Source: JAJECS01 sp965198185
Lineage (GTDB): Bacteria; Chloroflexota; UBA11872
Direction of reading: 5' to 3'
Assembly: GCA_965198185.1 (NCBI GenBank)
Contig: CBDAOU010000001.1
Location: 930,001 to 994,000 of the forward strand
Length of the DNA stretch: 64,000 nucleotides
In this document: positions 42,795 to 52,427 of the stretch, in pieces
Position numbering within the stretch: the stretch's first letter is position 1
Layout of the letters: every line of letters starts with the position of its first letter
Notes under the pieces: generated by a model
What the model was told of the DNA's origin: nothing
Seen by the model: the letters and a program-made list of their open reading frames with translations, nothing else
Database searches by the model: none
Position numbers and translations under genes: made by a program

Positions 42795-43925
42795 CTAGGC
42801 GGAGACCGCCGCGGCCGCTGCGCGCGGCAGGGCGCCGGTGTCCTCCGTGGGGTACTGCTGGAATAGCTGGCCCCACGGTCCGCGCAGGGCATTGGCCGCT
42901 CGGCGGCGGCCGTGCATGTTCCACCAGTAGCCGTCGTGATAGGCGCGGGAGGCTGCGTAGGACCAGGGAGCGATCACCGTGCGCAGCAGCAGCCGCTCCA
43001 GGGGCTTCAGCGGTCCCCAATAGATGAGCTTTTGGCCGCGGCTGGCAAACGTTTCGCGGGCGGTGCGGGCCTGCCAGCTCACGGCGTCCACGTCGACGCC
43101 CACCACCTCGATCTCGCGCGCATCGGCGGTGCCCAGTCCATGCTCGTGCGCCAGGCGCAGAAACGGAATCTCAAACGGGTCCAGGCCCATCAGCCGGGCG
43201 ATGGTGGCGTCCACGGCGACCTGATCGGCGCCCGCCAGCATCAACCCGCGCTCGTGGACGTCCATGCAGCGCGGGCCGGGCCCTTCGCCGATGAATGTCC
43301 CGTCCACCACGGCGAAGATGCCCTTGTGAATTTCCTTCTGAATCGTCAGCAGATCCACCAACGTCTCGTGAATCGTGGCGTGGCAGAAATGGCGCTTCTC
43401 GAACAGCAAGCCGCCGAAGGCGTTCTTCATGGCCCCGGTGATGGTGGTGAAGACGTGTGTCTTCATGGTGGGCAGGTGAATGATGTTGGTGCCGATGAGG
43501 CGCTCGGGAATGCGCACGCCTTCGGGATACACGTCGTGCAGCGTGAGCATCCGGCCGCGCGGCTCATAGCGCACCCAGCGCTCGTCCTCGTAGAGGTGCA
43601 CGTTGCGCACGCCGTGCGCCGCCAGCACCGGTCGGTGCTTGTTGGCGCGCTCGCCGACGCGGGCGTTGACCACCACGGTGCGGTTGTGCGCGCCGAAGAG
43701 GTCGTCCGCGGGGAAGCCGTCGGCGAGCAGCGTGCGGGCGACGCCGTCGAGCTGCCAGGGCGCAGTGGAGCAAGCCGGATACCAGTGGTGCCACGAAATG
43801 TTGATCTTGAGCGCAGTCTCGGCCGCCGGGTCCAGGTGGCCGCGGTATCCGGCGCGGCGCATGACGTCGGCGACATCGTCGAGGACCGTTTCGGGCTGCG
43901 TGCGAACCAGAGCGACGGTGGTCAC
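42795..43925 (-). CDS. DUF362 domain protein
   Basis: The 376-residue protein has the DUF362 core: KINISWHHWYPACSTAPWQL, LPTMKTHVFTTITGAMKNAFG and VDGTFIGEGPGPRC. DUF362 proteins are often linked to iron-sulfur or radical chemistry, but this one has no ferredoxin-type CxxCxxC motif. The C-terminus (YWGPLKPLERLLLRTVIAPW) is longer than the domain and may be membrane-associated. Function unknown. Confidence 0.82.
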   Translation of the reverse strand: MTTVALVRTQPETVLDDVADVMRRAGYRGHLDPAAETALKINISWHHWYPACSTAPWQLDGVARTLLADGFPADDLFGAHNRTVVVNARVGERANKHRPVLAAHGVRNVHLYEDERWVRYEPRGRMLTLHDVYPEGVRIPERLIGTNIIHLPTMKTHVFTTITGAMKNAFGGLLFEKRHFCHATIHETLVDLLTIQKEIHKGIFAVVDGTFIGEGPGPRCMDVHERGLMLAGADQVAVDATIARLMGLDPFEIPFLRLAHEHGLGTADAREIEVVGVDVDAVSWQARTARETFASRGQKLIYWGPLKPLERLLLRTVIAPWSYAASRAYHDGYWWNMHGRRRAANALRGPWGQLFQQYPTEDTGALPRAAAAAVSA

Positions 43926-43934
43926 GGCGAGCTG

Positions 43935-44687
43935 CTATCCGGTGTAGGGCGTGGCCTTCGGCACACGGTAACGCAGGAAGACCTCGCCCTGGCAGCGGGT
44001 CACGCTGAGCAACTCAAACTTGAGGACGTCGGCGGGGGCAAGGGCGCGCTCGCCTTCGACGGCCGTCCGCGGCCGCGGCTCGCCGATGATCGACGGCGTG
44101 ACGGTCATGAAGAACTCGTCCACCAGACCGGCCCGCAGCATGTGGGCATTGAGGATCGCGCCGCCCTCACACACCAGGCGCCGCACGCCCCGCTCGGAGG
44201 TCAGGTAGGCGGCGAGGGCCGGCAGATCGACCGCCGTGGCGCCGAGGCGCACGATCTCTGAAACCTGGGCCAGCCGCGGGTCCACGTCGGCGGCTTCATG
44301 CGTCACCACGATGGGCTTCAGCGGGTAGCGGCGGTAACGGAAGACCCGGTCCGCGGGATCGATTTCCGCCGAGTTGGTCACGATCACGAACAGCGGAGGC
44401 CAGGTGAAGCCCAACCGCTGCCGCATCCCCCGCAGCTCATCGCTCCACAGGTAGCGGTCCAGCCCCATGCCCAGCGTCCGCGCGCCGTGCAGCACGGCGT
44501 CGAAATGCGCGCGAAACCGGCGAAACGTGCGCTGGTCGGCCTGACCGCCGATCGGCCAGTAGGCGTCGGTCGGTCCTTTGATGGCGCCGTCCAGCGTCAT
44601 CACCATCTGAATAGCCGTGTACGGGCGGCGGGTCCCCGCGGGCAGATCGAGGTCGTCGTAGACCCCGGGCGCCTCCTGCGCCGGCAC
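43935..44687 (-). CDS. RibD C-terminal/dihydrofolate-reductase-like reductase
   Basis: The 250-residue protein has the RibD_C pattern: YTAIQMVMTLDGAIKG near the N-terminus, AVLHGARTLGMGLDRYL, LVCEGGAILNAHMLRAGLVD and EFFMTVTPSIIGE. It would be an NADPH-dependent reductase; the deaminase half of RibD is absent, so a role in riboflavin synthesis is possible but not shown. GTG 44687 follows the stop of the dehydratase gene by one base, indicating an operon. Confidence 0.83.
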   Translation of the reverse strand: MPAQEAPGVYDDLDLPAGTRRPYTAIQMVMTLDGAIKGPTDAYWPIGGQADQRTFRRFRAHFDAVLHGARTLGMGLDRYLWSDELRGMRQRLGFTWPPLFVIVTNSAEIDPADRVFRYRRYPLKPIVVTHEAADVDPRLAQVSEIVRLGATAVDLPALAAYLTSERGVRRLVCEGGAILNAHMLRAGLVDEFFMTVTPSIIGEPRPRTAVEGERALAPADVLKFELLSVTRCQGEVFLRYRVPKATPYTG

Positions 44688-44688
44688 C

Positions 44689-45841
44689 TCAGAGCTCTGC
44701 CGGCGCGCCGTCGGTGTAGCGCAAGAGGTCGGGCGGCGCCGCCGGGCCGGCGGCCTCCAGCGCCCGCGCCGCGGCCTCGTCCAGCACGATGCCCAGGCCC
44801 GGCGCGGTGGGCGGCAGGGCGTAACCGTCTCTGACGGTCAGAGCGCTCTCGAACAGCGCCTCGACCTCCGGCGCCGGGGGCCAGAGCACCTCCTGGATCG
44901 CCGCGTTGTGCAGCGCGAAGTCCAGGTGCAGGCTGGCCATGGTGTTGACCGGACTCTGGGGATTGTGCGGCGCCAGCTTGATGAGATGCGCGTCGGCGGC
45001 CACGCCCATCTTCCAGACCTCGGTCAGCCCGCCGGCGTGCGCAATGTCCGGCTGCAAGTAGTCGACCAGCTCCTCGTCGATGACGGGTTGCGCGTCCCAG
45101 CGGTGCAGCAGGCGCTCGCCCGTGGCCAGCGGCACGTTCACCGTCCGCCGGATACGTCGCAGCGGCGCCACGGCTTCCGGTCGCGTGGGCTCCTCCAGGA
45201 AGTAGGGATCGAACGGCTCGAGCCGTCGCGCCAGGTCGATGAACTCGTCCGGCCGCAGCCGTCCATGGGTCTCGATGAGCAGCTGAAACTCCTCGCCCAC
45301 GAACTCGCGCGCGGCCTCGACGATGCGCTGCGCCCGGCGCAGGGCGGCGGGCACGTCCATGCCCCGCTCTTGCTCGTCCGAAGCCATAAGCGGCAGGAAC
45401 TTGGCGGCGGTCCACCCCGCGTCGAGCAGCGGACCGAAGGCGTCGGGCACCTCCTCCGGTGCATAAACCTGGCAATGCGAATAGAGCGCCACGCGGTCCC
45501 GCACCGGCCCTCCCAGCAACCGGTGAATCGGCAGCCCGAGGGCCTGTCCGGCGATGTCCCACAGGGCCACGTCGATGCCGGCCAGCGCGCCCATTTGCAC
45601 CGCGCCGCTGCGTCGGCGGTCGCTGAGAAACACCCGGTGCCAGAGGATATTCACGCCGCAGCGGGTCCTCGCCGATCACCAGCTCCGCGAAGTCCCGCAG
45701 CGCCTCGCGCACCGAGCGCTCGCGGCCCATCAACGTGGCCTCGCCCAGCCCGGTGAGACCCGCATCCGTGCGCACCAGCACATAGACATAGCTGCGCCCA
45801 GCCTGCGGAACGATGATGCTATCGACAGCCGTGATGCGCAT
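44689..45841 (-). CDS. enolase-superfamily dehydratase (galactonate dehydratase-like), frameshifted
   Basis: The N-terminal capping domain (MRITAVDSIIVPQAGRSYVY, GLTGLGEATLMGRE) is in one frame and the barrel in another, joined near 45655-45662 (ELVIGEDPLR then NILWHRVFLSDRR). The barrel has the acid/base and metal residues of mandelate-racemase-type enzymes: LIETHGRL, FLEEPTRPE, ATGERLLHRWD and QPDIAHAGGLTE, with HNPQSPVNTMAS late. This is the D-galactonate/sugar-acid dehydratase pattern. About 384 residues when restored. A one-base indel is the likely cause. Confidence 0.82.
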
Positions 45842-45856
45842 GGCCAAGAGTTCGGA

Positions 45857-46135
45857 CTACCTCTTCTCCGTCAGCCGTCCGGACAAGTACTTATGGATCA
45901 CGCTGGACAGCAGCGTCTGATAGGGAATCCCTTCCTCGCGGGCCCGCGCATGCGCGAGGTCGAAATCACGCTCGGTTACGCGCAAGTTGACGCGTTTGGT
46001 CTTGTTGAACGTATTGCGAGCCGCCGGACGCGCCGCCCCGATTTCCTCCTCAAGGTTAGGGACGGATTGCCACTCGCCCCGCTCAAAGGAATGCAGCAGA
46101 TTCTGTTCCTTGTCGTCCAACTGGTTGTTGTTCAC
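45857..46135 (-). CDS. CopG-family antitoxin-like protein
   Basis: From GTG 46135 (GAGG a few bases upstream) the 92-residue product has the sequence RVNLRVTERDFDLAHARARE, then EGIPYQTLLSSVIHKYLSG, the ribbon-helix-helix pattern of CopG antitoxins of the COG5304 type. The acidic N-terminus (NNNQLDDKEQNLLHSFERGE) is typical of the toxin-binding part. The usual partner toxin gene is missing on both sides, so it is an orphan, or the toxin has been lost. Confidence 0.75.
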   Translation of the reverse strand: MNNNQLDDKEQNLLHSFERGEWQSVPNLEEEIGAARPAARNTFNKTKRVNLRVTERDFDLAHARAREEGIPYQTLLSSVIHKYLSGRLTEKR

Positions 46136-46267
46136 TTTGGGTGCCTCATTCGTGAGTCTCGCGTAGACGGCCGGCTGTCGCAATGCTGGCAGGCAGCCCT
46201 CGCTGCACCTGAGCCATGGTGCGGCAGCCTGCGTCTAGCCATGATTTCAAATCGTTAGAAAAAATGT

Positions 46268-46280
46268 TAGCTTAGCTAAT
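46268..46280. promoter_or_regulatory. palindrome in an AT-rich pocket before the exporter gene
   Basis: TTAGC-TTA-GCTAA (46268-46280) lies 30 bases before the exporter start, within a run of A and T (about 46245-46285) that stands out in this G+C-rich region. It may be an operator for the exporter gene or part of the divergent promoter region shared with the CopG-like gene. Confidence 0.4.
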
Positions 46281-46309
46281 TATCGCCGTCTCCCATCCGT
46301 GAACGCCCC

Positions 46310-47956
46310 GTGAGCGACGCGCAATCAGCTCCTGCCAAGGCCCCGTCGGAACGTCGCCAGCGCGTGCTGGTGATCGTGGCGGTCGTGGTCGGCACGATGT
46401 TCTCCGCGCTCGATCAGCTCATCGTGATAACGGCGATCCCGCGCGTGGTGGCCGACCTGGGCGGCTTGGCGGACTTTGCCTGGGTCTTCACGGCCTACAC
46501 CCTGGTCTCGACGGTCAGTCTCCCGGTGTGGGGCAAGCTCTCCGACACCTATGGTCGGCGGCGCCTTTGGCTGACTGGGCTGTGCCTCTTCATGACCGGT
46601 TCGGCCATCGCCGGTGCGAGCCAGGAAATGGTGCAACTCATCCTGTCGCGCGGCGTGCAGGGTCTTGGGGCCGGCGCGCTGATGGCGCTGGGCCCGGCAC
46701 TCATCGGGGACCTCTTTCCGCCCTCGGAACGCCCCAAGTGGCAGGGCGCCCTCATGGCGCTGTTCGGGGTGGTGGTGATTGCCGGACCCACGATCGGCGG
46801 CTGGATCACCGACACGCTCAGCTGGCGCTGGGTCTTCTACGTGAACCTGCCGTTCGGCGGTCTCGCGGTGCTCGCCGCCTGGTTCGGTCTGCCCTCCGTG
46901 CGATCGGGCGGCCGGCGGTCGATCGACGTGGCGGGCGCGGCGGCGCTCAGCGGGGCCGTGGTGCCACTGCTGCTGGCGTTCGCCTGGGCGGGCGGACGCT
47001 ACCCGTGGCTGTCGTCGCCCATCGTCGGGCTGCTGCTGGGCGCCGTCGCCATGCTCGGCGTGCTGGTCATCCTGGAGCGCCGGGCCCGCGACCCCATGAT
47101 CAACCTGGGATTCCTGACCAATCGTGTCTATGTGGTGGCCGTCCTCACCACCTTCCTGGTGAGCGCCGGGATGATCGGCGCGGTGCTCTACATCCCACTC
47201 TTCGCCCAGGCCGTGATCGGGACCAGCGCGGCCAGCTCCGGGGCGGTGCTGGTGCCGATGATGCTCGGCTTCATCGTGAGCGCAGTCGGGGCCGGACAGA
47301 TCATGTCCCGCACGGGACGCTACAAGGCGTTGATCCTGGTGTTGTTCGCCGTCGGCATCGTTGGGGCGGGCATGCTGGCCCGCATGGACGCGACCACGAC
47401 CGAGCTGGAGGTCGTGCGCAACATGGTGGTCATGGGAATAGGCATCGGCGGACCATTCTCGGTGCTGGTCGTCGTGGCGCAGAACGCCTTTCCCGATCGG
47501 AACCTGGGTGAAGTGACGGCGGGATCGCGTTTCTTCCGGTCGATGGGGTCCACCATCGGCGCGGGGCTGATGGGGTCGCTGCTGAGTGGGTGGTTTGCCG
47601 CCAACGTGCACGAGCGGCTGCCGGCGCAAGTGCGCGAGGCGCTGGGCCCGGACCGCCTGGCCGAGGCGAGCAACCCGGAGTCGCTGTTCGTGCCCGAGGC
47701 GTCCGCCTCGCTGCGGGAATCCTTGGCGACGCTGGGCGCCGCGGCGCCGGCGGTCGAGGACCTGCTCACCGAGACCCTGCGTCTCAGCCTCGCGGATGCA
47801 TTGCGCGGGCTGTTCGTGGTCACGGCCGGGCTCATGATCGTCGGCTTCGCCATCGCGACGTTCTTGCCCGAGATTCCGTTGCGCACCACGCGTGACGCCG
47901 ATCTTCCCGCGGAAAGGGCGGACGCCGCCGAGCCAACCGTCCGCGGCGCGCAGTAG
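46310..47956 (+). CDS. MFS drug exporter, DHA2 (EmrB/QacA) family
   Basis: The 548-residue protein has 14 predicted helices, the DHA2 motif C-like segment (LDQLIVITAIPRVVADLGG), motif A GKLSDTYGRRRLW between helices 2 and 3, and GWITDTLSWRWVFYVNLPFG. Such proteins export drugs or other amphipathic compounds by proton antiport. It starts at GTG 46310; a palindrome and an AT-rich pocket lie just upstream. No regulator gene is next to it. Confidence 0.9.
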   Translation: MSDAQSAPAKAPSERRQRVLVIVAVVVGTMFSALDQLIVITAIPRVVADLGGLADFAWVFTAYTLVSTVSLPVWGKLSDTYGRRRLWLTGLCLFMTGSAIAGASQEMVQLILSRGVQGLGAGALMALGPALIGDLFPPSERPKWQGALMALFGVVVIAGPTIGGWITDTLSWRWVFYVNLPFGGLAVLAAWFGLPSVRSGGRRSIDVAGAAALSGAVVPLLLAFAWAGGRYPWLSSPIVGLLLGAVAMLGVLVILERRARDPMINLGFLTNRVYVVAVLTTFLVSAGMIGAVLYIPLFAQAVIGTSAASSGAVLVPMMLGFIVSAVGAGQIMSRTGRYKALILVLFAVGIVGAGMLARMDATTTELEVVRNMVVMGIGIGGPFSVLVVVAQNAFPDRNLGEVTAGSRFFRSMGSTIGAGLMGSLLSGWFAANVHERLPAQVREALGPDRLAEASNPESLFVPEASASLRESLATLGAAAPAVEDLLTETLRLSLADALRGLFVVTAGLMIVGFAIATFLPEIPLRTTRDADLPAERADAAEPTVRGAQ

Positions 47957-47962
47957 ATCGAC

Positions 47963-48244
47963 CTAGCCCCGGCCCGTCACCGCCAGCAGCAGGATCGCCA
48001 GGGCGAACGCCGCGATCGCGATCGCCGTTGCCGCCGCCGTCCCGACGATGATGGGCCGCAGCGAGCCGCGCGATCCCGACCCCATGCCCAACGCCAGGTA
48101 TCCGGCCAGCGCCACCACGACCGCAATCGTGACCGCTCCGGCGGCGCGCTGGCTGTCGATCAGGAAATAGACCGCCGCCGCCACGGCCGCAAAGGCCGCC
48201 GTGCAGACGACCGCGAGGCGCCCCAGACGTGCTCGGAATCGCAC
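47963..48244 (-). CDS. small membrane protein, unknown function
   Basis: From GTG 48244 the 93-residue product has three hydrophobic segments (VVCTAAFAAVAAAVYFL, TIAVVVALAGYLALGM, AAATAIAIAAFALAILLLAV) and little else. The open frame extends upstream but without hydrophobic or conserved character. It is divergent from the ThDP enzyme gene. No family recognised. Confidence 0.5.
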   Translation of the reverse strand: MRFRARLGRLAVVCTAAFAAVAAAVYFLIDSQRAAGAVTIAVVVALAGYLALGMGSGSRGSLRPIIVGTAAATAIAIAAFALAILLLAVTGRG

Positions 48245-48332
48245 CGGCGCAGCATACGCGACCGCCGGCCGGTTGCCGGATGGCTGCGTACGTGCCAACG
48301 TTCCACGAGTTGACTCGCCCAGGGAGCCTGCC

Positions 48333-49988
48333 GTGACCGGAGCCGATGCGCTTGTCGCCATCTTGAAAGCCGAAGGCATCCAACAGGCGTTCTGCTACCC
48401 GACGACGCCCATTCTCGAAGCGCTGGCCCGCGGCGGCGTCCGCACGCTGTTGGCGCGCCAGGAGCGCGTGGCCGGCAACATGGCCGACGGCGTGGCGCGC
48501 TCGACGAACGGACGCCAGCTGGGCGTCTTCACCGTGCAGCAATCCGCCGGCTCGGAGAACGCCTTCGCTCCGATCGCCCAGGCATATACCGACTCCTCCC
48601 CCCTGCTGTTCATTCCGGGCCACCCGGGCCTGGAAAAGGCCGGGATCCCGCCGGCGTTTGACGGCCTGCCGCACTACGTCGCGACCACCAAGCTGGCCCT
48701 CCAGCCGACGTCGGCCGACCAGATTCCACAGCGCGCCCGCATGGCCATCGCGGCGCTGCGCTCGGGCCGTCCCGGCCCGGTGATGTTCGAGCTGCCCACG
48801 GACGTGGCCGCCGAGGAATTCACCGGCCCCATCACGCACGCGCCCGTGCGCCCGGTCAGGAGCGCCGCCGATCCGGGCGCCGTCGACGAGGCCGCGGAGC
48901 GCCTGCTGCGCTCCGAGTCGCCGCTGATCTGGGCCGGCCAGGGCGTGCTCTACGCCGAGGCTACCGCCGAGCTGCAGGCCGTGGCCGAGCTCCTCGGCGC
49001 GCCCGTCATGACCACTCTGCAGGGCAAGAGCGCCTTCAACGAGCGCCACGAGCTGTCGGCCGGAGTGGGCGCCTACGTCGAGACCGGCATGGTGACGCAC
49101 TACCTGAATCACAGCGACACGCTGTTGGGCGTGGGCACCAGCCTCAGCCTCAGCCCCTTCACGCCCAAGGTTCCCGACGGCAAGTCGATCATTCATGCGA
49201 CCAACGACCCCGCCGACCTGCACAAGGCCTACCCCGCCGACGTCGCCATCTGCGCCGACGCCAAGCTGTTTCTGGCGCAACTGGCTGACGTCTTGCGGTC
49301 GCGCGTGGGTACGGCTCAGCAGGAGTTGCGGCGGCGCACGGCCGCCAAGCTCGCCGCGCTGCGCAGCGCCTGGCGCGCGGATTTCGCCGCCGAGTTCAGC
49401 GACGAGCGCAACCCCGTGAACGGCTACCGCCTCTTCGCCGAGTTGTGGGGCCTGCTGGACCCCGACACGTCGATGATCACGCACGAGTCCGGCGCAACCC
49501 GCGACATCCAGTGCGTGTTCTACGAATCGACCGTGCCGCGCAGCTACCTGGGGTGGGGGCAGTCGTCGCAGCTCGGCTTTTCGCTGGGACTGGCGATGGG
49601 CGCCAAGCTGGCCAACCCCGACAAGCTCGTTGTCAACGTCATGGGCGACGGCGCCGCCGGCATGACCGGCATGGACTGGGAAACGGCCGCGCGCGAGAAC
49701 ATCCCCATCCTCAGCGTCATCAAGAACGACGCCATCTTCAGCGGCTACGACCGCAACATCCCCACCGCCATCGAGAAGTTCGGCGTGTCCTCGCTCTACG
49801 GGGACTACGCGGGAGTGGCCACGGCCTTGGGCTGCCACGGTGAGAAGGTGACCACGGTGGCCGAGCTGCGACCGGCGCTGCAGCGCGCCATCCGCGCCAC
49901 CCGGGAAGGCCAGCCGGCCGTGGTGGACGTGTCCACCGCCGAAACCCGGCGGCTCTCAGTCCCACCGCCCGAGCGCAAGACGATCTAG
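48333..49988 (+). CDS. thiamine-diphosphate-dependent enzyme (acetolactate synthase-like)
   Basis: The 551-residue protein has the three domains of the family: N-terminal pyrimidine-binding domain (CYPTTPILEALARGGVRTLL, Glu in LARQERVAG), central domain (RLLRSESPLIWAGQGVL), and C-terminal domain with the GDG...N metal motif in GDGAAGMTGMDWETA and later IKNDAIF. It decarboxylates or ligates a 2-keto acid; the substrate is unknown, and no acetolactate small subunit is near. GTG 48333 follows AGGGAG (48321-48326). The open frame upstream has no family similarity. Confidence 0.85.
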   Translation: MTGADALVAILKAEGIQQAFCYPTTPILEALARGGVRTLLARQERVAGNMADGVARSTNGRQLGVFTVQQSAGSENAFAPIAQAYTDSSPLLFIPGHPGLEKAGIPPAFDGLPHYVATTKLALQPTSADQIPQRARMAIAALRSGRPGPVMFELPTDVAAEEFTGPITHAPVRPVRSAADPGAVDEAAERLLRSESPLIWAGQGVLYAEATAELQAVAELLGAPVMTTLQGKSAFNERHELSAGVGAYVETGMVTHYLNHSDTLLGVGTSLSLSPFTPKVPDGKSIIHATNDPADLHKAYPADVAICADAKLFLAQLADVLRSRVGTAQQELRRRTAAKLAALRSAWRADFAAEFSDERNPVNGYRLFAELWGLLDPDTSMITHESGATRDIQCVFYESTVPRSYLGWGQSSQLGFSLGLAMGAKLANPDKLVVNVMGDGAAGMTGMDWETAARENIPILSVIKNDAIFSGYDRNIPTAIEKFGVSSLYGDYAGVATALGCHGEKVTTVAELRPALQRAIRATREGQPAVVDVSTAETRRLSVPPPERKTI

Positions 49989-50019
49989 CGCGCCGGCGTC
50001 AGAACCCGGGAATGATCAA

Positions 50020-50061
50020 GCCCCGGCGCCGTGACCAGATCGACGCCACGGGCGCCGGGGC
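50020..50061. terminator. bidirectional hairpin between convergent genes
   Basis: GCCCCGGCGCCGTG (50020-50033) pairs with CACGGGCGCCGGGGC (50047-50061) with one bulge and a 13-base loop. It lies between the stop of the rightward ThDP enzyme gene and the stop of the leftward secreted-protein gene, so it can serve both. Confidence 0.55.
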
Positions 50062-50063
50062 AA

Positions 50064-52276
50064 CTAGCCGCCGTAGCGCCACCGTTCGATTATGGCCTTG
50101 GCAGTGGCCGCCGCTTCCGAAGTCGCGCCGGTCGTGAACGCCTCCGTGATCGCCTCCAGATAGGGTGTCCGCTGCAGGGGAAGGCACGGGGCATCTATGA
50201 TTTGCCGTTCCGGATAACAGCTGGCGTGCAGGTTTCCGTATCTCATGTTGACCAGCTGGCCCTTTGTGAAACGCGCATCCCCTGATATAGCTCGACAAAT
50301 AACCTCGGCCCGAAATAGTAGTCGCAGTTCGTATTCGAATCAATTGGCACGTCACTAATACTATCGAATGCGCAGCGCGGTATCTCTCCAACTTGTAGAT
50401 GTGGTGAACCTGCCTCAGGCAGCGAATACGCATCGCGATAACCAAGCCCGAATTCAACAACCGTGGCCGCTCCCTCACCGACCAACCGATCGCCGGTCTG
50501 CCAGTAATAGTGTGCAATGATATGGGACAGAATGCGACGTGTATCGGTTGTTATACTTCTATTTCTGATGTACTGCAGGTCAATCTCAATACTATGACCT
50601 GAGTTATTGCCTCTGCCAGATGCAGCGTCAGTCTTCAAGACCACGTAGCCGTGTGGAAATGGAACTTTCACGAACTCGGCCGCTTCCTGCAAGACGGTTT
50701 CCAGGATGTCCATTGCACTGGGGTCCATGGATTGGCCGCGATGATAGATGAAGAACAACTTTACGAAGCCAGCGGATGCAATATAGACAGTGCGCTTCTG
50801 GACGGCGAGGCTCTGGCTCCAGCCGTTGAGCAAGTGAGGGACGTTCTCGGGGGGTGTGAGGAAGTCGCGTAGGGCGGTGCCAAAATATCTGTAGGCGAGC
50901 GCCTGTGCGTCGGTAATCCCGCCGGTCCAGAGAAACTCTTGGAGGACCCTTTGCGAGTGTTGAAGTCCGCCGTAGGTGCCCGGAAGTCTGTCGGAACGCG
51001 CGGCAAATGCAATTTCTTGGGGGAGATCTTGGATGATATGGGTTTCGTAACCTTCGAAGGTATCCAGAAATGGCATGTCGAGCATCAGGCTGAGGAGCTG
51101 GTTGACCTCCTCCGTATTGCCGAAGTATGTGGTGCCGGGATAGCGCGGATAGGTGAGAGTGAAATAGAGGAAATGGTCGACGAGCTGCAGCTCATCCCAG
51201 GTGACTCCGTCCCAGATCCAAGGCTTTTGCAAGAGCTTCTGGAAGGCGGCCGGCCAACGGGCTCGGGGTGTATGGAGGAGCGCTTGCATGATCAGGGGGT
51301 CGCTTGCGCTGACGTGCTTGCGTGTCCAAGGGATTTCGGCGACGGCGAGGAGAATGCCCAGCGCGGCTTCGGTCTGCGGATCAGGTGGCTGGTGCACCCA
51401 GAGCGTCTGCCGGTCGAGCACGAGTCGCGACAAGAGCTCCTGGGAGGATGAAGCGAGCCTGCGAAGCCGCGTAACTGATTCCTGTTCGCCCGCGGCGATG
51501 CCGTCCGCAACCCACGGGAGAACCCCGATGGCGGGGTTCAGCGCAGGGTCTGGGGGATAGGCCGGGATCTTGGCGGCGTCCGGAATGACGACGTTGCTGA
51601 GCTGCTTCAGCTTGTCCGGCACGTTTTGGAGGTTAACCTGCCCCACCGTGATGCCGGCCGCCGGCACGTTCCAGACCACGAATACCGTCCGCTGGGCCCG
51701 GAGCATTTGCACGCCTTGCAGGTTGCCCGCGACCTCCAGCTCGTCATAGCGGATCGGCAGCCCGTAGAGGTTCAGCCAATCCGGCTCGCTGAGAAACCGC
51801 CGCTTGATTGCCGGATTCTGATCCAGGATGGCGAGGTGGTTGCGCGTGATGGTGCCGAAATCGGCGTCACGGTCCGCCTCCAGCACCTGGTGTGGCGGCA
51901 CGAAGGGAAGCTCCACCTCCGGGTATCGGTTCGCCAGCGCGTCGAGGGTGTTGTAGTAGTTCATGCGTTGCTTGCCGGGGTCCCACTGCAGGATGACCTT
52001 CTGGAAGGCCTGGAGGGTGAACGGTCCATCGGTCCAGCGCTGGCTGATGGGAAAGCCGATGGCTTGGAGATCCCGGTCGCGGACGAAGTCCCACATCGGC
52101 ACGCCGTCGAGATTGGTGACGGCGTAACCGTCGTCCGGGTCGGGCGTGTCGCCGCCGGTGATGGTGAAAAGGCAGCCGTCGTCGAGCGCATCGCCCTCGC
52201 AGTCGAGAGCGTGGACTGGCGCCGCCACGGCAACCACCACCGCGGCGACGACCAGGCCGAACGCTAGTTTTCGCAC
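50064..52276 (-). CDS. secreted protein of unknown family, paralog 1, frameshifted near its end
   Basis: A secreted protein of about 735 residues: signal peptide (RKLAFGLVVAAVVVAVAAPV, cut near HAL), then a domain starting DCEGDALDDGC and the segment LQAFQKVILQWDPGKQRMN. The GTG start at 52276 mirrors the position of the ATG in its neighbour. The main frame ends at 50243 in an unrelated tail; from about 50275 the other frame gives MRYGNLHASCYPERQI and the expected C-terminus to 50064, so a one-base slip near 50268-50276 is likely. It shares most of its length with the next gene. No enzyme motif is evident, though AHYYWQTGDRLVGEGAA near the end resembles a degenerate zincin helix. Confidence 0.7.
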
Positions 52277-52319
52277 GCTGATTCCCAGGCTAGCCGTGCT
52301 CCGGCGGGGTTCCGGTTGT

Positions 52320-52347
52320 TCTATATCGAAGCGTCGCGACGTGTCAA
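52320..52347 (-). promoter_or_regulatory. sigma-70 promoter of secreted paralog 1
   Basis: On the minus strand TTGACA (52347-52342), 16 bases, TATAGA (52325-52320). The box sequences and spacing are identical to those of paralog 2, and neighbouring bases (ATATAGAACA) are shared. It lies 44 bases before the GTG start. Confidence 0.7.
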
Positions 52348-52427
52348 TCGGCGGCCGGCGGAAACCGACGGGCGCATGGCACTCTCGCCGGCGTACCGCG
52401 GCGCCACGCCTCACCACGCTCAGGCCC

